This document shows, one piece after another, positions 25,294-35,410 of a stretch of DNA of 64,000 bases. Position 1 is the stretch's first letter, and the number at the start of each line of letters is the position of its first letter. The stretch lies in assembly GCA_031286585.1 (NCBI GenBank), contig JAITUC010000021.1:1-64000 (forward strand), read 5' to 3'. The position numbers and the translations under genes are program-made. The stretch comes from Delftia acidovorans (lineage in GTDB: Bacteria > Pseudomonadota > Gammaproteobacteria > Burkholderiales > Burkholderiaceae_C). The notes beneath the pieces are model-generated. The model saw only the letters and a program-made list of their open reading frames with translations. It searched no databases and was not told where the DNA came from.

Positions 25294-25405
25294 CGGGCAC
25301 AAGGGCCACGCTGTATCGCCAGGGTGCTAAGCTCACTGCCATCCCCCTGGATGCCGTTGGCTGCTGCAAACCTGCCGCAGCCATGTCGTCGTCCGCCTTT
25401 CGCGC

Positions 25406-26392
25406 ATGCCCTCTTCCAATCCCCCCGAAAGTCGCCTGGCCGCCATCGACATTGGCTCCAACAGCTGTCTGCTGGCCATGGCCCGCAGCGACGGCGCAAA
25501 GGTACAGCTGTTCAGCCACCGCAAGGAAGCCATACGCCTGGGCAGCGCCCTGGACGCACAGGGCGCTCTGGGCCTGGAGGCCATGCAGCGCGGCTGGGCC
25601 TGCCTGGAGCGCTATGCGCAGGTGCTGGGCGATCTGCCCCGCCACCGCGTTCGTGCCGTGGCCACGCAGACGCTGAGAGAGGCTTCGAACCGCCAGGTTT
25701 TCCTGGACGAGGGCCAGCGCATCCTGGGCTGTGCCATCGAAGTCATCGACGGCGAGGAAGAAGCACGTCTGATCTATCGCGGCGTCGCCCAGTTGCTGCC
25801 TCCCGGTCCCCAGCGGCGGCTGGTGGTGGACATCGGCGGCCGATCGACCGAGCTGTGCCTTGGCCAGCAGCGGCAGGTGCTGCAGGCACGCTCCTTCGCC
25901 TTCGGCAGCGTGAATTGGGCATTGCGCCACTTTCCCGATGGAGAGCTGTCGGCCCAGGCACTGTCCCAGGCCGAAGCGGCGGTGGCCGACATCATTGCGC
26001 CCGAAGCCGCGCGGTTTGCCACAGGGCAGTGGAGCCATGCCTATGGGTCCTCGGGCACGGCCGGTGCCATCGTCAAGGTGCTGGCCCATGCGCCCGATGG
26101 CGCGGCCGGCTGGATCACGCGGCAGGGACTGGACTGGCTGCAGGCGCAGTTGCTGCGTGCAGGGCATGTCAGCCGCGTGAACATGGACGGACTCAAGGAA
26201 GAGCTGCGCCCCATGATCGGGGGCGGCATGAGCGTGATGCGGGCGATCTTCTCCAGCCTGGGCATCGAGCGCATGCGCGTGACGCATGGCGCACTGCGGC
26301 ATGGCGTGCTGTATGAGCTGGCAGATCGACTCGATGCCGAAGCCGGAGCCTCCGGAAAACACAGGCGCAGGCAAGACGCAACCGGCCCATGA
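25406..26392 (+). CDS. Short Ppx/GppA-family phosphatase (second copy)
   Basis: 328 residues: only the actin-like phosphatase domain. It has AAIDIGSNSCLLAMAR, RAVATQTLREASNR, DGEEEARLIYRGV and VVDIGGRSTELCLG, closely matching the neighbouring full-length Ppx, then a basic tail (GKHRRRQDATGP). The C-terminal HD-like domain of about 170 residues is absent. Such short forms exist as separate Ppx2-type exopolyphosphatases. Duplication of ppx followed by loss of the C-terminus is possible. It is divergent from ppk and preceded by Pho-type repeats. Confidence 0.9.
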   Translation: MPSSNPPESRLAAIDIGSNSCLLAMARSDGAKVQLFSHRKEAIRLGSALDAQGALGLEAMQRGWACLERYAQVLGDLPRHRVRAVATQTLREASNRQVFLDEGQRILGCAIEVIDGEEEARLIYRGVAQLLPPGPQRRLVVDIGGRSTELCLGQQRQVLQARSFAFGSVNWALRHFPDGELSAQALSQAEAAVADIIAPEAARFATGQWSHAYGSSGTAGAIVKVLAHAPDGAAGWITRQGLDWLQAQLLRAGHVSRVNMDGLKEELRPMIGGGMSVMRAIFSSLGIERMRVTHGALRHGVLYELADRLDAEAGASGKHRRRQDATGP

Positions 26393-26501
26393 CTGCCCAG
26401 GCCATGCCTGCGCCGGGGAAGGCCGATAGAGTGTTTTTCGCACAAGTGCTACACTTTGTAAGCCTCTCACCCACCCTCCATCACCGCCCCACCGCTTCGC
26501 C

Positions 26502-28355
26502 ATGTCCGCGCCGACGATTGCGTACGACCCTGTACTCGAACGTCCGTCTTCGATGATGGCGGCGTCCCTGCAACGCAGCCTGCGCGAGCAGCAGGCCCTG
26601 CTCGACAATGCCGGCGTCGGCATCGTCTTCATTCGCCAACGCGTCATCGTCCGCTGCAACCAGTGCTACGCAGACATCTTCGGCTATGCGGGCGAGCATG
26701 CGCTGGTGGGCATCAACAGCGAACACCTGCACCCCAGCCGCGATGAGCTGCGCAGCCTGGGACGCGAGGCCTACCGCACGCTGAGCGCCGGCCTGTCCTT
26801 TCGCACGCAGCGCCGCCTGCGCCGCAAGGACGGCAGCCTGTTCTGGGGGGAACTCACGGGGCGGCTCATCAATCCGGGTGATGCGCGCGAGGGTTCGATC
26901 TGGATCGTGAGCGATATCGACGACCGCCTGCGCGCCCAGCAGGCCCTGAGCCAGGCCCACGAGCTGCTGGAGCAGCAGGTGCGCGACCGCACACGCGAAC
27001 TCAGCGCCACGGTGGAGAACCTGCACCGGGAGATCGCCGACCGCAAGCTTGACCAGGAACGCATCTACTGGATGGCGCACTACGACGCGCTCACCGGCCT
27101 GCCCAACCGCACGCTGCTGGCCGAGCGCAGTGCCCGCGCCATCGAGCTGGCCAAGGCCAACGACACGCCGCTGGCCGTGATGTTCCTGGACCTGGACCAC
27201 TTCAAGCATGTCAATGATTCGCTGGGCCATCGCGTGGGCGATGCCCTGCTGGTGGAGATTGCCCGCCGCCTGCGTGCCGTCGTGCGCGACCGCGATACGG
27301 TGGCGCGCATCGGCGGCGACGAATTCGTGCTGCTGCTGCCCGGCGCCAACGCCCAGGGCGCAGCCCGCGTGGCTGGCAAGCTGCAGGAGGCATCGCGCCA
27401 GGCCTACCAGATCGACCGCCATGAGCTGACCATTGCGCCGTCCATGGGCATTGCGCTGTACCCGCGCGACGGCCACGACATCGACTCGCTCACCCAGGCC
27501 GCCGATGCGGCGATGTACCACGCCAAGCAGGCCGGCCGCAACACCTACCGCTTCTTCACGCCGCAGATGCAGGCACAGTCCCTGCGCGCCCTGCAGCTGG
27601 AGAACGCGCTGCGCCGGGCGCTGGAGCGCAATCAGCTGTATCTGCACTATCAGCCGCAGATCACGCTGAGCACGGGCCGCGTGCGCAGCGTGGAGGCGCT
27701 GCTGCGCTGGGAGCACCCGGAACTGGGCTCGGTCTCGCCGGCCGAGTTCATTCCCGTGGCCGAGGACAGCGGCCAGATCCTGCAGATCGGCGAATGGGTG
27801 CTGCGCAGCGCCATGCAGCAGCTGCAAGTCTGGCGCAATGCAGGCCTGTGCGACCTGAAGGTGGCCGTGAATCTTTCGGCCATCCAGTTCCATCAGCAGC
27901 AACTGCCCGAGATCATCAACCGCATCCTGCTCGACAGCGACCTGCCGGCCGATTCCCTGGAGCTGGAGCTGACCGAGGGCGTGGCCATCCATGATCCGCG
28001 CCAGGCGACAGCCACCATGGACCGGCTGCGCGAGCACGGCGTGCGCCTGGCCATGGATGACTTCGGCACAGGCTATTCATCGCTGAGCCAGCTCAAGCGC
28101 TTTCAGATCTACAAGCTCAAGATCGACCAGTCCTTCATCCAGGACCTGGACCACGACAGCAACGACCGCGCGATTGTCAGCGCCATCATCCGCATGGCCC
28201 AGGCCCTGGGCATGCAGACCACGGCCGAGGGCGTGGAGACCGAGGCGCAGCTGCAGTTCCTGCGCGAGCAGGGCTGCGATGAGGCACAGGGCTACCATTT
28301 CAGCCGCCCGCTGGCACCTGAGGCGCTGGAGTCCTTCCTGCGCAGCCAGGGCTGA
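26502..28355 (+). CDS. PAS-GGDEF-EAL cyclic-di-GMP signalling protein
   Basis: 617 residues. A PAS domain (about 25-145; LLDNAGVGIVFIRQ, later FRTQRRLRRKDGSLFWGEL) and a helical linker (145-185) lead to a GGDEF domain. There GGDEF is intact at 271-275, and the inhibitory RxxD site is present at 262-265. An EAL domain follows: EAL at 398-400, with ELTEG, DDFGTGYSS and KIDQSFI conserved. Both cyclase and phosphodiesterase residues are complete, so either or both activities are possible. No membrane segment is seen, so it senses a cytoplasmic signal. No Shine-Dalgarno is evident at the ATG. Its place next to the polyphosphate genes may be coincidental. Confidence 0.94.
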   Translation: MSAPTIAYDPVLERPSSMMAASLQRSLREQQALLDNAGVGIVFIRQRVIVRCNQCYADIFGYAGEHALVGINSEHLHPSRDELRSLGREAYRTLSAGLSFRTQRRLRRKDGSLFWGELTGRLINPGDAREGSIWIVSDIDDRLRAQQALSQAHELLEQQVRDRTRELSATVENLHREIADRKLDQERIYWMAHYDALTGLPNRTLLAERSARAIELAKANDTPLAVMFLDLDHFKHVNDSLGHRVGDALLVEIARRLRAVVRDRDTVARIGGDEFVLLLPGANAQGAARVAGKLQEASRQAYQIDRHELTIAPSMGIALYPRDGHDIDSLTQAADAAMYHAKQAGRNTYRFFTPQMQAQSLRALQLENALRRALERNQLYLHYQPQITLSTGRVRSVEALLRWEHPELGSVSPAEFIPVAEDSGQILQIGEWVLRSAMQQLQVWRNAGLCDLKVAVNLSAIQFHQQQLPEIINRILLDSDLPADSLELELTEGVAIHDPRQATATMDRLREHGVRLAMDDFGTGYSSLSQLKRFQIYKLKIDQSFIQDLDHDSNDRAIVSAIIRMAQALGMQTTAEGVETEAQLQFLREQGCDEAQGYHFSRPLAPEALESFLRSQG

Positions 28356-28391
28356 CCTGGCCGCACCACCTCGCGCACCGGAGTCAGGACG

Positions 28392-28419
28392 AAAAAAAGC
28401 CGAAGCATGAAGCTTCGGC
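28392..28419 (-). terminator. Terminator after glmM
   Basis: On the minus strand GCCGAAGC-TTCAT-GCTTCGGC is followed by seven T. It lies between the convergent glmM and GGDEF-EAL genes. Confidence 0.9.
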
Positions 28420-28446
28420 CTTCCGTACGCAGGAGCGCGAAACGTC

Positions 28447-29790
28447 TCAGGCAACCGGCGAATTCCTGGCCACGCTGGCCAGGCGCTCGGCACAGCGGCT
28501 GGCCTGATCTCCATCGCGCGCCTCCACCATCACGCGCAGCAAAGGCTCGGTGCCGCTGGCGCGGATGAGCACGCGCCCCGTCTCTCCCAGCTCGGCCTTG
28601 ACGGCCTCGGTGGCCTCTTCCAATTGGGTGTTGCGCTTCCAGTCCTGGCCCGGCTGCAGCCGCACGTTGAGCAGCACCTGGGGAAACAGCTGCACGGACG
28701 AGAGCCACTGCGACAGGCTCTTGCCCGAGCGCACGCAGGCCTGAAGCACCTGCAGCGCGCTGACCAGGCCGTCGCCCGTGGTGTGCTTGTCCAGCGCCAG
28801 CAAATGGCCCGAGCCCTCACCGCCCAGGGTCCAGCCCTGGCGGTGCAGCTCTTCCAGCACATAGCGGTCACCCACCTTGGCACGCACAAAGCCCACGCCC
28901 TGGGACTTCAGCGCCACCTCCACGGCCATATTGGTCATCAGCGTGCCCACGGCACCCGGCACGGCCTCGCCGCGCGCCAGCCGGTCGGCCGCCAGCAGAT
29001 ACAGCAGTTCGTCGCCGTTGTAGAGCCGCCCGGCGGCATCGACAAGCAGCAGGCGGTCGGCGTCGCCATCCAGCGCCACGCCGAAGTCGGCCTTGTTGGC
29101 GCGCACGGCCAGAACCAGGGCCTCGGGATGGGTGGCCCCCACGCCTTCGTTGATGTTCAGTCCGTCGGGTGCGACGCCTATGGCCACCACATCGGCACCC
29201 AGTTCATGGAAGACCTTGGGCGCAATCTGGTAGGCCGCACCATGGGCCGCGTCGACGACGATCTTCACCCCCTTGAGCGTGAGTGCATGGTCGAAGGTGC
29301 TCTTGCAGAACTCGATGTAGCGGCCCGCCGCGTCCTCCAGGCGCCGCGCCTTGCCCAGCGCAGCGGATTCGGCCCACACAGGTTCCTCGGCCAGGGCCTG
29401 CTCGACCTCTTCCTCCCAGGCATCGGGCAGCTTGGTGCCCTGGGCGCTGAAGAACTTGATGCCGTTGTCGTAGTAAGGGTTGTGGCTGGCGCTGATGACC
29501 ACGCCCAGGCTGGCGCGCTGGGCGCGCGTCAGATAGGCCACGCCCGGCGTGGGCAGGGGGCCGAGCAGCATCACGTCGACTCCGGCCGAGTTGAAGCCGG
29601 ACTCCAGGGCACTCTCCAGCATGTAGCCCGAGATCCGGGTGTCCTTGCCGATCAACACCATCGGGCGGGCTTCCTTGCGCCGCAGCACACGGCCCACGGC
29701 GTGCGCCAGGCGCAACGCGAAATCGGGGGTGATGGGCGAGCGGCCCACCAGGCCGCGAATTCCGTCGGTACCAAAATATGTGCGTGCCAT
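28447..29790 (-). CDS. glmM: Phosphoglucosamine mutase
   Basis: 447 residues. Converts glucosamine-6-phosphate to glucosamine-1-phosphate for UDP-GlcNAc, the precursor of peptidoglycan and lipid A. The phosphoserine loop is [14 protein letters not shown] with active Ser102, the metal loop is ALDGDADR, the sugar loop GGEGSGH, and the phosphate loop [13 protein letters not shown]. It lies 16 bases after folP, an order (ftsH-folP-glmM) conserved widely in Proteobacteria. Confidence 0.98.
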   Translation of the reverse strand: MARTYFGTDGIRGLVGRSPITPDFALRLAHAVGRVLRRKEARPMVLIGKDTRISGYMLESALESGFNSAGVDVMLLGPLPTPGVAYLTRAQRASLGVVISASHNPYYDNGIKFFSAQGTKLPDAWEEEVEQALAEEPVWAESAALGKARRLEDAAGRYIEFCKSTFDHALTLKGVKIVVDAAHGAAYQIAPKVFHELGADVVAIGVAPDGLNINEGVGATHPEALVLAVRANKADFGVALDGDADRLLLVDAAGRLYNGDELLYLLAADRLARGEAVPGAVGTLMTNMAVEVALKSQGVGFVRAKVGDRYVLEELHRQGWTLGGEGSGHLLALDKHTTGDGLVSALQVLQACVRSGKSLSQWLSSVQLFPQVLLNVRLQPGQDWKRNTQLEEATEAVKAELGETGRVLIRASGTEPLLRVMVEARDGDQASRCAERLASVARNSPVA

Positions 29791-29806
29791 AGTGCTCCTT
29801 TGTTGT

Positions 29807-30643
29807 TCAGTTGTTGTCGTGCATGGTCTGCCAGACCGTCAATGCCGCCACCGTATCGGCCACGTCGTGCACGCGCACCACGCGCGCGCCCCGCTCCACC
29901 GCCAGCAGCGCCGCCGCCACACTGGGCACCAGGCGCTGGCCCTGGGGACGGCCGCTGACCTGCCCCAGCGAGCCCTTGCGCGACCAGCCCGCCAGCAGCG
30001 GGAAGTCTAGGCCCAGCAATTCCTGCTGGCGCGCAAGCAGCGAAAAATTCTGTACCACGCTTTTGCCGAAGCCGATGCCGTAGTCCCAGACGATGCGCTC
30101 GCGCGCCACGCCCCGGGCCAGCAGGGCATCGCTGTGCAACTGCAGGAAATCGCGCACGGCGGGCACGGCATCGCCTTGCATGGGCATGGTCTGCATGTCC
30201 TGCGGCGTGCCATGCATGTGCATGAGGCAGATGCCGCAGCTCGGGTGCGCGGCCACCACCTGCTGCGCGCCCGGCTGGCGCAGCGCCCAGATGTCGTTGA
30301 CGATGTCGGCCCCCAGATCCAGCACGGCCTGCATCACTTCGGGCTTGTAGGTATCGACGGAGACAGGCACGCCCAGTTGCACCGCGCCCTGGACCACGGG
30401 CAGCACGCGCCGCAATTCCTCGTCCAGCGGCACGGCCGGTGATCCGGGCCTGGTGGACTCGCCGCCGATGTCGAGGATGTGCGCGCCTTCACCGACCAGC
30501 TGCTCCGCATGCCGCAAGGCCCGCTCCACCGTGTTGTGCCGCCCGCCGTCGGAAAACGAGTCGGGCGTCACATTGACGATGCCCATGACCAGTGGACGCT
30601 GAAGATCTAGAACAAAGCGCGAAGTCTGCCATTGATGCGGCAT
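29807..30643 (-). CDS. folP: Dihydropteroate synthase
   Basis: 278 residues. Joins p-aminobenzoate to the pterin diphosphate in folate synthesis; the target of sulfonamides. Family motifs are present: [16 protein letters not shown], the GGESTRPG loop, VSVDTYKP, and the C-terminal RVHDVAD. AGGA lies about nine bases before the ATG at 30643. A strong hairpin separates it from ftsH. It shows no sign of being an acquired sul gene. Confidence 0.97.
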   Translation of the reverse strand: MPHQWQTSRFVLDLQRPLVMGIVNVTPDSFSDGGRHNTVERALRHAEQLVGEGAHILDIGGESTRPGSPAVPLDEELRRVLPVVQGAVQLGVPVSVDTYKPEVMQAVLDLGADIVNDIWALRQPGAQQVVAAHPSCGICLMHMHGTPQDMQTMPMQGDAVPAVRDFLQLHSDALLARGVARERIVWDYGIGFGKSVVQNFSLLARQQELLGLDFPLLAGWSRKGSLGQVSGRPQGQRLVPSVAAALLAVERGARVVRVHDVADTVAALTVWQTMHDNN

Positions 30644-30727
30644 GGGATTTCCTGAAGGTGGGCGCTTGCCGGGCCGGGTCCATTGCTCGGCCGCTGCGAG
30701 CGATTGAACACATTCTGCAAGCAAAGC

Positions 30728-30750
30728 AAAAGGGCCCCTCGGGGCCCTTT
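30728..30750 (-). terminator. Terminator between ftsH and folP
   Basis: On the minus strand AAAGGGCCCC-GA-GGGGCCCTTT is followed by further T. This strong hairpin after ftsH should reduce read-through into folP-glmM. Confidence 0.8.
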
Positions 30751-30782
30751 GCATGGGATTGGCAGATTCTGCGGCAAGCAGA

Positions 30783-32705
30783 TCAGGCCGTGGTGGGCGC
30801 AGGGTCGGCATCCACTGCGGGTGTGCCGCCGGACGAGTTGCCACCGTCGGAAGAAGGCGGGTTGCGTGGCACCCAGTCCTTGGGAGGACGCGGCTCGCGG
30901 CCGGCCATGATGTCATCCAGTTGCTCGGCGTCGATGGTTTCCCAGTCGAGCATGGCCTTGGCCATGGCATGCATCTTGTCGGAGTTGTCCTCGATCAGCT
31001 TGCGCGCCAGTCCGTACTGCTCGTCGATGATGCGGCGAACTTCCTGGTCCACCTTCTGCATCGTCTGCTCGCTGACGTTGTTGGTCTTGCTCATCGAGCG
31101 GCCCAGGAAAGGCTCGCCTTCCTGCTCCGCATAGACCATGGGACCCAGCGCGTCGGTCATGCCGTAGCGCGTAACCATGTCGCGCGCGATCTGCGTGGCC
31201 CGCTCGAAGTCGTTGCTCGCGCCCGTGGTCATCTGGTTCATGAACACCTCTTCGGCAATGCGTCCACCGAACAGCATGGCGATCTGGTTGAGCATGAACT
31301 CCTTGTCATAGGAGTAGCGGTCCTTCTCGGGCAGGCTCATGGTCACGCCCAGCGCACGGCCGCGCGGGATGATGGTGACCTTGTGCACGGGATCGCACTT
31401 GGGCAGAAGCTTGCCAATCAGCGCGTGACCTGCCTCGTGGTAGGCCGTATTGCGGCGCTCCTCCTCGGGCATGACCATGCTCTTGCGCTCGGGGCCCATG
31501 ATGATCTTGTCCTTGGCCTTCTCGAAATCCTGCATCTCGACGGTACGCGCATTGCGGCGTGCGGCCATCAGGGCTGCTTCGTTGCAGAGGTTGGCCAGAT
31601 CGGCACCCGACATGCCGGGCGTGCCGCGGGCAATCACGGCGGGGTTGACGTCCTGGCCCACCGGAATCTTGCGCATGTGGACGTTGAGGATCTGCTCTCG
31701 GCCACGGATGTCGGGCAGCGTCACATACACCTGGCGGTCGAAACGGCCGGGACGCAGCAGCGCGGCATCCAGGATGTCGGGACGGTTGGTCGCAGCCACG
31801 ACGATCACGCCGAGGTTCGTCTCGAAGCCGTCCATCTCGACCAGCATCTGGTTCAGGGTCTGTTCGCGCTCATCGTTGCCGCCACCCAGGCCGGCGCCGC
31901 GCTGGCGACCCACAGCGTCGATTTCATCGATGAAGATGATGCAGGGTGCATTCTTCTTTGCGTTCTCGAACATGTCGCGCACACGGGCAGCGCCCACGCC
32001 CACGAACATTTCCACGAAGTCGGAACCCGAGATGCTGAAGAACGGAACCTTGGCCTCGCCCGCAATGGACTTGGCCAGCAGCGTCTTGCCGGTACCCGGG
32101 GGCCCCACCAGCAGCAGGCCACGCGGAATGCGGCCGCCGAGCTTCTGGAACTTGTTGGGGTCCTTCAGGAAATCCACGACTTCCTTGACCTCTTCCTTGG
32201 CTTCGTCGCAGCCTGCAACGTCGGCAAAGGTCACGGTATTGTTGTTCTCGTCCAGCATGCGCGCCTTGCTCTTGCCGAAGCTGAAAGCACCGCCCTTGCC
32301 GCCGCCCTGCATCTGGCGCATGAAGTACACCCACACGCCGATCAACAGCAGCATGGGGCCCCAGCTGACGAGCAGGGTCATCAGGACCGAGCCTTCTTCG
32401 CGGGGCTTGACGTCGAACTTGACGTTGTTGTTGATCAGATCGCCCACGAGACCGCGATCCAGGTAGGTGGCTGTGGTGCGCACCTTGCGGTCATCATTGG
32501 TCGTGGCCACGATCTCGGTGCCACCGGGGCTTTCCTGGATGGTGGCGCTCTTGATGCGGTTGCTTCGCACCTCTTCCAGGAACTCGGAGTAACCGACATG
32601 GGACGCGCCAGCGCCGCCACGGGTGTCAAATTGTTTGAACACCGTAAACAGCACCATGGCGATGACCAGCCAGACGGCAATTTTTGAAAACCACTGATTG
32701 TTCAA
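30783..32705 (-). CDS. ftsH: ATP-dependent inner-membrane zinc protease FtsH
   Basis: 640 residues from a TTG start. The TTG at 32705 has GGAG seven bases upstream and gives the family N-terminus ([19 protein letters not shown]); an ATG 22 codons earlier gives unrelated sequence. Membrane helices lie near 8-25 and 108-128. Walker A is GPPGTGKT (201-208), the second region of homology is intact, and the zinc site is HEAGH. It degrades misfolded and short-lived membrane proteins, and in E. coli also LpxC, which would link it to the lipid A genes further on. Confidence 0.96.
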   Translation of the reverse strand: MNNQWFSKIAVWLVIAMVLFTVFKQFDTRGGAGASHVGYSEFLEEVRSNRIKSATIQESPGGTEIVATTNDDRKVRTTATYLDRGLVGDLINNNVKFDVKPREEGSVLMTLLVSWGPMLLLIGVWVYFMRQMQGGGKGGAFSFGKSKARMLDENNNTVTFADVAGCDEAKEEVKEVVDFLKDPNKFQKLGGRIPRGLLLVGPPGTGKTLLAKSIAGEAKVPFFSISGSDFVEMFVGVGAARVRDMFENAKKNAPCIIFIDEIDAVGRQRGAGLGGGNDEREQTLNQMLVEMDGFETNLGVIVVAATNRPDILDAALLRPGRFDRQVYVTLPDIRGREQILNVHMRKIPVGQDVNPAVIARGTPGMSGADLANLCNEAALMAARRNARTVEMQDFEKAKDKIIMGPERKSMVMPEEERRNTAYHEAGHALIGKLLPKCDPVHKVTIIPRGRALGVTMSLPEKDRYSYDKEFMLNQIAMLFGGRIAEEVFMNQMTTGASNDFERATQIARDMVTRYGMTDALGPMVYAEQEGEPFLGRSMSKTNNVSEQTMQKVDQEVRRIIDEQYGLARKLIEDNSDKMHAMAKAMLDWETIDAEQLDDIMAGREPRPPKDWVPRNPPSSDGGNSSGGTPAVDADPAPTTA

Positions 32706-32805
32706 GCGGGGCTCCAATGGGGATACAGATAAAACGACTTCCAGCGTGCTCGAAGCGTATTTGCGGTCCATTTTAGGTGTTTCAAGCTGGCTGGTCGCCT
32801 ATATC

Positions 32806-32827
32806 CCTCTATAGCAGCCATAGCTTG
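32806..32827. repeat. ATAGC-type motif between ftsH and rlmE
   Basis: TCTATAGCAGCCATAGCTTG contains two ATAGC units in the 171-base gap. It is similar in style to motifs at 5697 and 42736. The gap shows no gene. Confidence 0.3.
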
Positions 32828-32876
32828 AATACGGTCTTGATCCGCATCAGGGCCACGTCCGGCGGCGGCCCAGGGG

Positions 32877-33530
32877 CTACTTGAGCCCCATGCCCACCAG
32901 GAACGTCTCCGAAGACTTGTCGCGCGAGGCCTTGGGCTTGATCGGCTTGACCACCTTGAAGGTCTGCCGGAACAGCGCCACCAGGTCGTCGTAGGCCCCG
33001 CCGTGGAAGAGCTTCACGACCAGGGCGCCACCTGGTTTCATATGGTGGATGGAAAAATCAACCGCCAACTCCACCAGCAGCGCAATGCGCGCGGCATCCG
33101 TCGTACCGTTGCCCGACAGGTTGGGCGCCATGTCGGAGACCACCACATCGGCCTTGCCGCCGCCCAGGGCCTCCTGCAGCTGAGCCAGCACCGGCTCCTC
33201 TCGGAAGTCGCCCTGGATGTAGTGCACGCCCTCGATGGGCTCCATGGGCAGCAGATCCAGCGAGATGATCCGGCCATTGAGCGCGCCCACCGCCGCGCCT
33301 TCTGGCGACAGACAGCGGCGCACATACTGGCTCCACGCTCCCGGCGCAGAACCCAGGTCCACTACCGTGGCACCAGGCCGGATGAGCTTGAGCTGCTCGT
33401 CGATCTCCTTGAGTTTGTAGGCCGCGCGCGCGCGGTAGCCGTCCTTCTGGGCGGCTTTGACGTAAGGATCGTTGACGTGGCTGTTGAGCCAAGCCTTGTT
33501 GACCTTCTTGCTTTTTGTGTTGACTTTCAT
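32877..33530 (-). CDS. rlmE: 23S rRNA 2'-O-methyltransferase RlmE (FtsJ/RrmJ)
   Basis: 217 residues from the ATG at 33530. It methylates U2552 of 23S rRNA late in 50S assembly and is a heat-shock gene in E. coli. The SAM motif [14 protein letters not shown] is present, and the K-D-K-E catalytic set is visible: Lys in AAYKLKEID, Asp in [12 protein letters not shown], Lys in VVKLFHGG, and Glu near the C-terminus (KSSETFLV). It is divergent from yhbY with 31 bases between the starts and lies upstream of ftsH, the usual neighbour. Confidence 0.97.
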   Translation of the reverse strand: MKVNTKSKKVNKAWLNSHVNDPYVKAAQKDGYRARAAYKLKEIDEQLKLIRPGATVVDLGSAPGAWSQYVRRCLSPEGAAVGALNGRIISLDLLPMEPIEGVHYIQGDFREEPVLAQLQEALGGGKADVVVSDMAPNLSGNGTTDAARIALLVELAVDFSIHHMKPGGALVVKLFHGGAYDDLVALFRQTFKVVKPIKPKASRDKSSETFLVGMGLK

Positions 33531-33549
33531 GCTGGATTCTTTCAGCCTC

Positions 33550-33555
33550 GATAAT
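33550..33555 (+). promoter_or_regulatory. Candidate -10 of yhbY
   Basis: GATAAT lies so that transcription would start at about 33562, the A of the yhbY ATG. No Shine-Dalgarno is present. It suggests a leaderless mRNA. Confidence 0.4.
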
Positions 33556-33561
33556 ACGGCC

Positions 33562-34035
33562 ATGCCCCAAATTCAATTGACTCCCGCCGAGCGCCGGGAA
33601 CACCGCGCCAACGCACACCACCTGGACCCCGTGGTCCTCATCGGAGGTGACGGCCTGACGGCTGCCGTGCAAAAGGAGGTCAACGCCGGCCTTAACGCAC
33701 ATGGCCTGATCAAGGTCCGTGTCTTCAACGACGACCGCGCCGCACGCGAGCAGATGTATCTGCAGCTGTGCGACGAACTTGGCGCCGCACCCATTCAGCA
33801 CATCGGCAAGCTGCTGGTGCTCTGGCGCCCCATGCCGGAAAAGGAAAAAGCCATTGACGAGAACCGCATGCCCGGTCCCCGCGATGTCAAGCTGCTCAAG
33901 TTCAGCAAGCGCTCCGGCCAAAAGCCCGAGGTCAAGCAGATCCGCGTGCTGGGCAACCAGCGCCTGACGGCAGGCGGCCAGGTCAAGCGCGCCAAGCCCA
34001 AGCAAAAGTCGGTCAAAAAGCGCCAGGCAGACTGA
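33562..34035 (+). CDS. yhbY: CRM-domain RNA-binding protein YhbY
   Basis: 157 residues. The first 95 form a CRM domain ([20 protein letters not shown], then [13 protein letters not shown], and a GKLLVLWRP strand), which binds 23S rRNA precursors in the assembling 50S subunit. A 55-residue extension ends in a very basic tail ([15 protein letters not shown]), longer than the roughly 97-residue E. coli protein. It is divergent from rlmE, another 50S-assembly gene. Confidence 0.93.
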   Translation: MPQIQLTPAERREHRANAHHLDPVVLIGGDGLTAAVQKEVNAGLNAHGLIKVRVFNDDRAAREQMYLQLCDELGAAPIQHIGKLLVLWRPMPEKEKAIDENRMPGPRDVKLLKFSKRSGQKPEVKQIRVLGNQRLTAGGQVKRAKPKQKSVKKRQAD

Positions 34036-34048
34036 GTCCACGGCATCC

Positions 34049-34843
34049 ATGACCGTAGCATCCCATGCCGCCAGCGTGGCCCAGGCCGCGCAACCGCCCT
34101 CCGCCTCCCCCTCTGCGCAGCAGCGCTTCGTGATCTGCATGAAGTGGGGCAAGAAGTACGGTCCGGAGTATGTCAACAGGCTCTACGCCATGGTGCGTCG
34201 GCATCTGCAGGGCGATTTTCGCCTTGTCTGCCTGACCGATGACGGCGTGGGGATTCGTGACGAGGTCGAATGCCTGCCCATTCCGCCGCTGAACCTGCCT
34301 GCCGGCATTCCCGAGCGTGGCTGGAACAAGCTGGCCACCTTCAGTGCAGACCTGCATGGCCTGCGTGGCACGGCGCTGTTTCTTGATGTGGACGTGGTCA
34401 TCACCGGGCCGCTGGACGATTTTTTCACCGAGCCCGGCGAATTCCTGATCATCCACGACTACAAGCGTCCCTGGCGCATCACGGGCAATTCCTCGGTGTA
34501 CCGCTTCGAGCTCGGTGCCCACCCCGAGGTACTGGACTACTTCCGCACGCATTTCGAAGAAATCCGCAGCAGCTTCCGCAACGAACAGGCCTATCTGTCC
34601 GACATGTTGCACAAGCAGGGCAAGCTCAAGTACTGGCCGCAGGCCTGGTGCCCCAGCTTCAAGTACCACTGCATTCCCGCATGGCCGACGAACTACTGGA
34701 AGCCGCCCTTCGTGCCGGATGGCGCACGCGTCGTGATCTTCCACGGAGAATGCAATCCGCCCGACGCATTGGCCGGCCGGCGCAATCGGCGCTTGCGCTA
34801 CATCCGGCCTGCCACCTGGGTGGCCGAGCACTGGCACGAGTGA
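34049..34843 (+). CDS. Small glycosyltransferase-like protein with a DxD motif
   Basis: 264 residues. After a variable Ala/Ser-rich N-terminus of 25 residues comes RFVICMKWGKKYGPEYVNRL. A GT-A-type core follows: LVCLTDD and a DVD metal motif at 113-115 within ALFLDVDVVITGPLDDFF. Later HDYKRPWRITGNSSVYRF, FRNEQAYLSDML and IFHGECNPPD suggest acceptor binding and a metal-binding His. The layout resembles GT8-like or capsular-sugar transferases. No polysaccharide operon surrounds it, so donor and acceptor are unknown. It begins 13 bases after yhbY. Confidence 0.75.
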   Translation: MTVASHAASVAQAAQPPSASPSAQQRFVICMKWGKKYGPEYVNRLYAMVRRHLQGDFRLVCLTDDGVGIRDEVECLPIPPLNLPAGIPERGWNKLATFSADLHGLRGTALFLDVDVVITGPLDDFFTEPGEFLIIHDYKRPWRITGNSSVYRFELGAHPEVLDYFRTHFEEIRSSFRNEQAYLSDMLHKQGKLKYWPQAWCPSFKYHCIPAWPTNYWKPPFVPDGARVVIFHGECNPPDALAGRRNRRLRYIRPATWVAEHWHE

Positions 34844-34865
34844 ACAAGCTCGACGCCCGCAAAAA

Positions 34866-34889
34866 ATGCCCGCGCTTGCGGGCGTTTTC
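34866..34889. terminator. Bidirectional terminator after the glycosyltransferase-like gene
   Basis: GCCCGC-GCTT-GCGGGC is flanked by an A run on the left and GTTTT on the right. It serves the plus-strand gene and the convergent DUF4149 gene. Confidence 0.85.
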
Positions 34890-34922
34890 GTTTGGCATGG
34901 CGCCGAACCGGCAGGACCGGAA

Positions 34923-35366
34923 TCAGGCCGCGGCCCCGGTTTTCGCTTGGGACGGACTGCCTATGCGCCACAGCACGACAAGCGCGCACAGCCACTGCAG
35001 CGCATACATCACCGTGCCCACGCTGTGCCACAGCTTGAGGTTGTCGCGTGCAACGATGCGCGGCGACACGCCGTACTGGACCAGAAACGCCAGCAGCATG
35101 CCTGCGATCACAAAGCCCAGGCAGGCCTTGGCCCAGGGCTGCAGGACCTGCTCCTTGTTGCGCCGGGACAGGACCAGCAGCAGGGCCGCGCAGGCGATGG
35201 ACACCCAGGTCTGCGCGGCAAAAAGCTGGGCTGCCATGTAGCCCGCGACAGCCGGCGTGGGCAGGTGGGCGAACAGCATGGGAACGGCCATGAAGCCGAT
35301 GGCAGACAGGCTGCCCCACCACAGGGCCGCAGCCAGCAGGGGAATGCGCACGTACAGGTTGCTCAT
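34923..35366 (-). CDS. DUF4149-type small inner-membrane protein
   Basis: 147 residues with about four membrane segments (around 8-35, 45-65, 82-100 and 115-135) and a short polar C-terminus. N-terminal ALWWGSLSAIGFMAVPMLFAHLP is typical of DUF4149 proteins, which often lie next to greA or yhbY in Betaproteobacteria. No function is known. It lies 44 bases after greA and may be cotranscribed with it. Confidence 0.8.
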   Translation of the reverse strand: MSNLYVRIPLLAAALWWGSLSAIGFMAVPMLFAHLPTPAVAGYMAAQLFAAQTWVSIACAALLLVLSRRNKEQVLQPWAKACLGFVIAGMLLAFLVQYGVSPRIVARDNLKLWHSVGTVMYALQWLCALVVLWRIGSPSQAKTGAAA

Positions 35367-35410
35367 GGGCTTAGGCCTTCCTCACTGATCGAGGCACAGG
35401 CACTGACGCA

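Noticed and set aside
30644..30970. Upstream extension of folP
   Set aside because: It runs through the ftsH terminator and the ftsH 3' end without similarity; the ATG at 30643 has a Shine-Dalgarno and fits family length.
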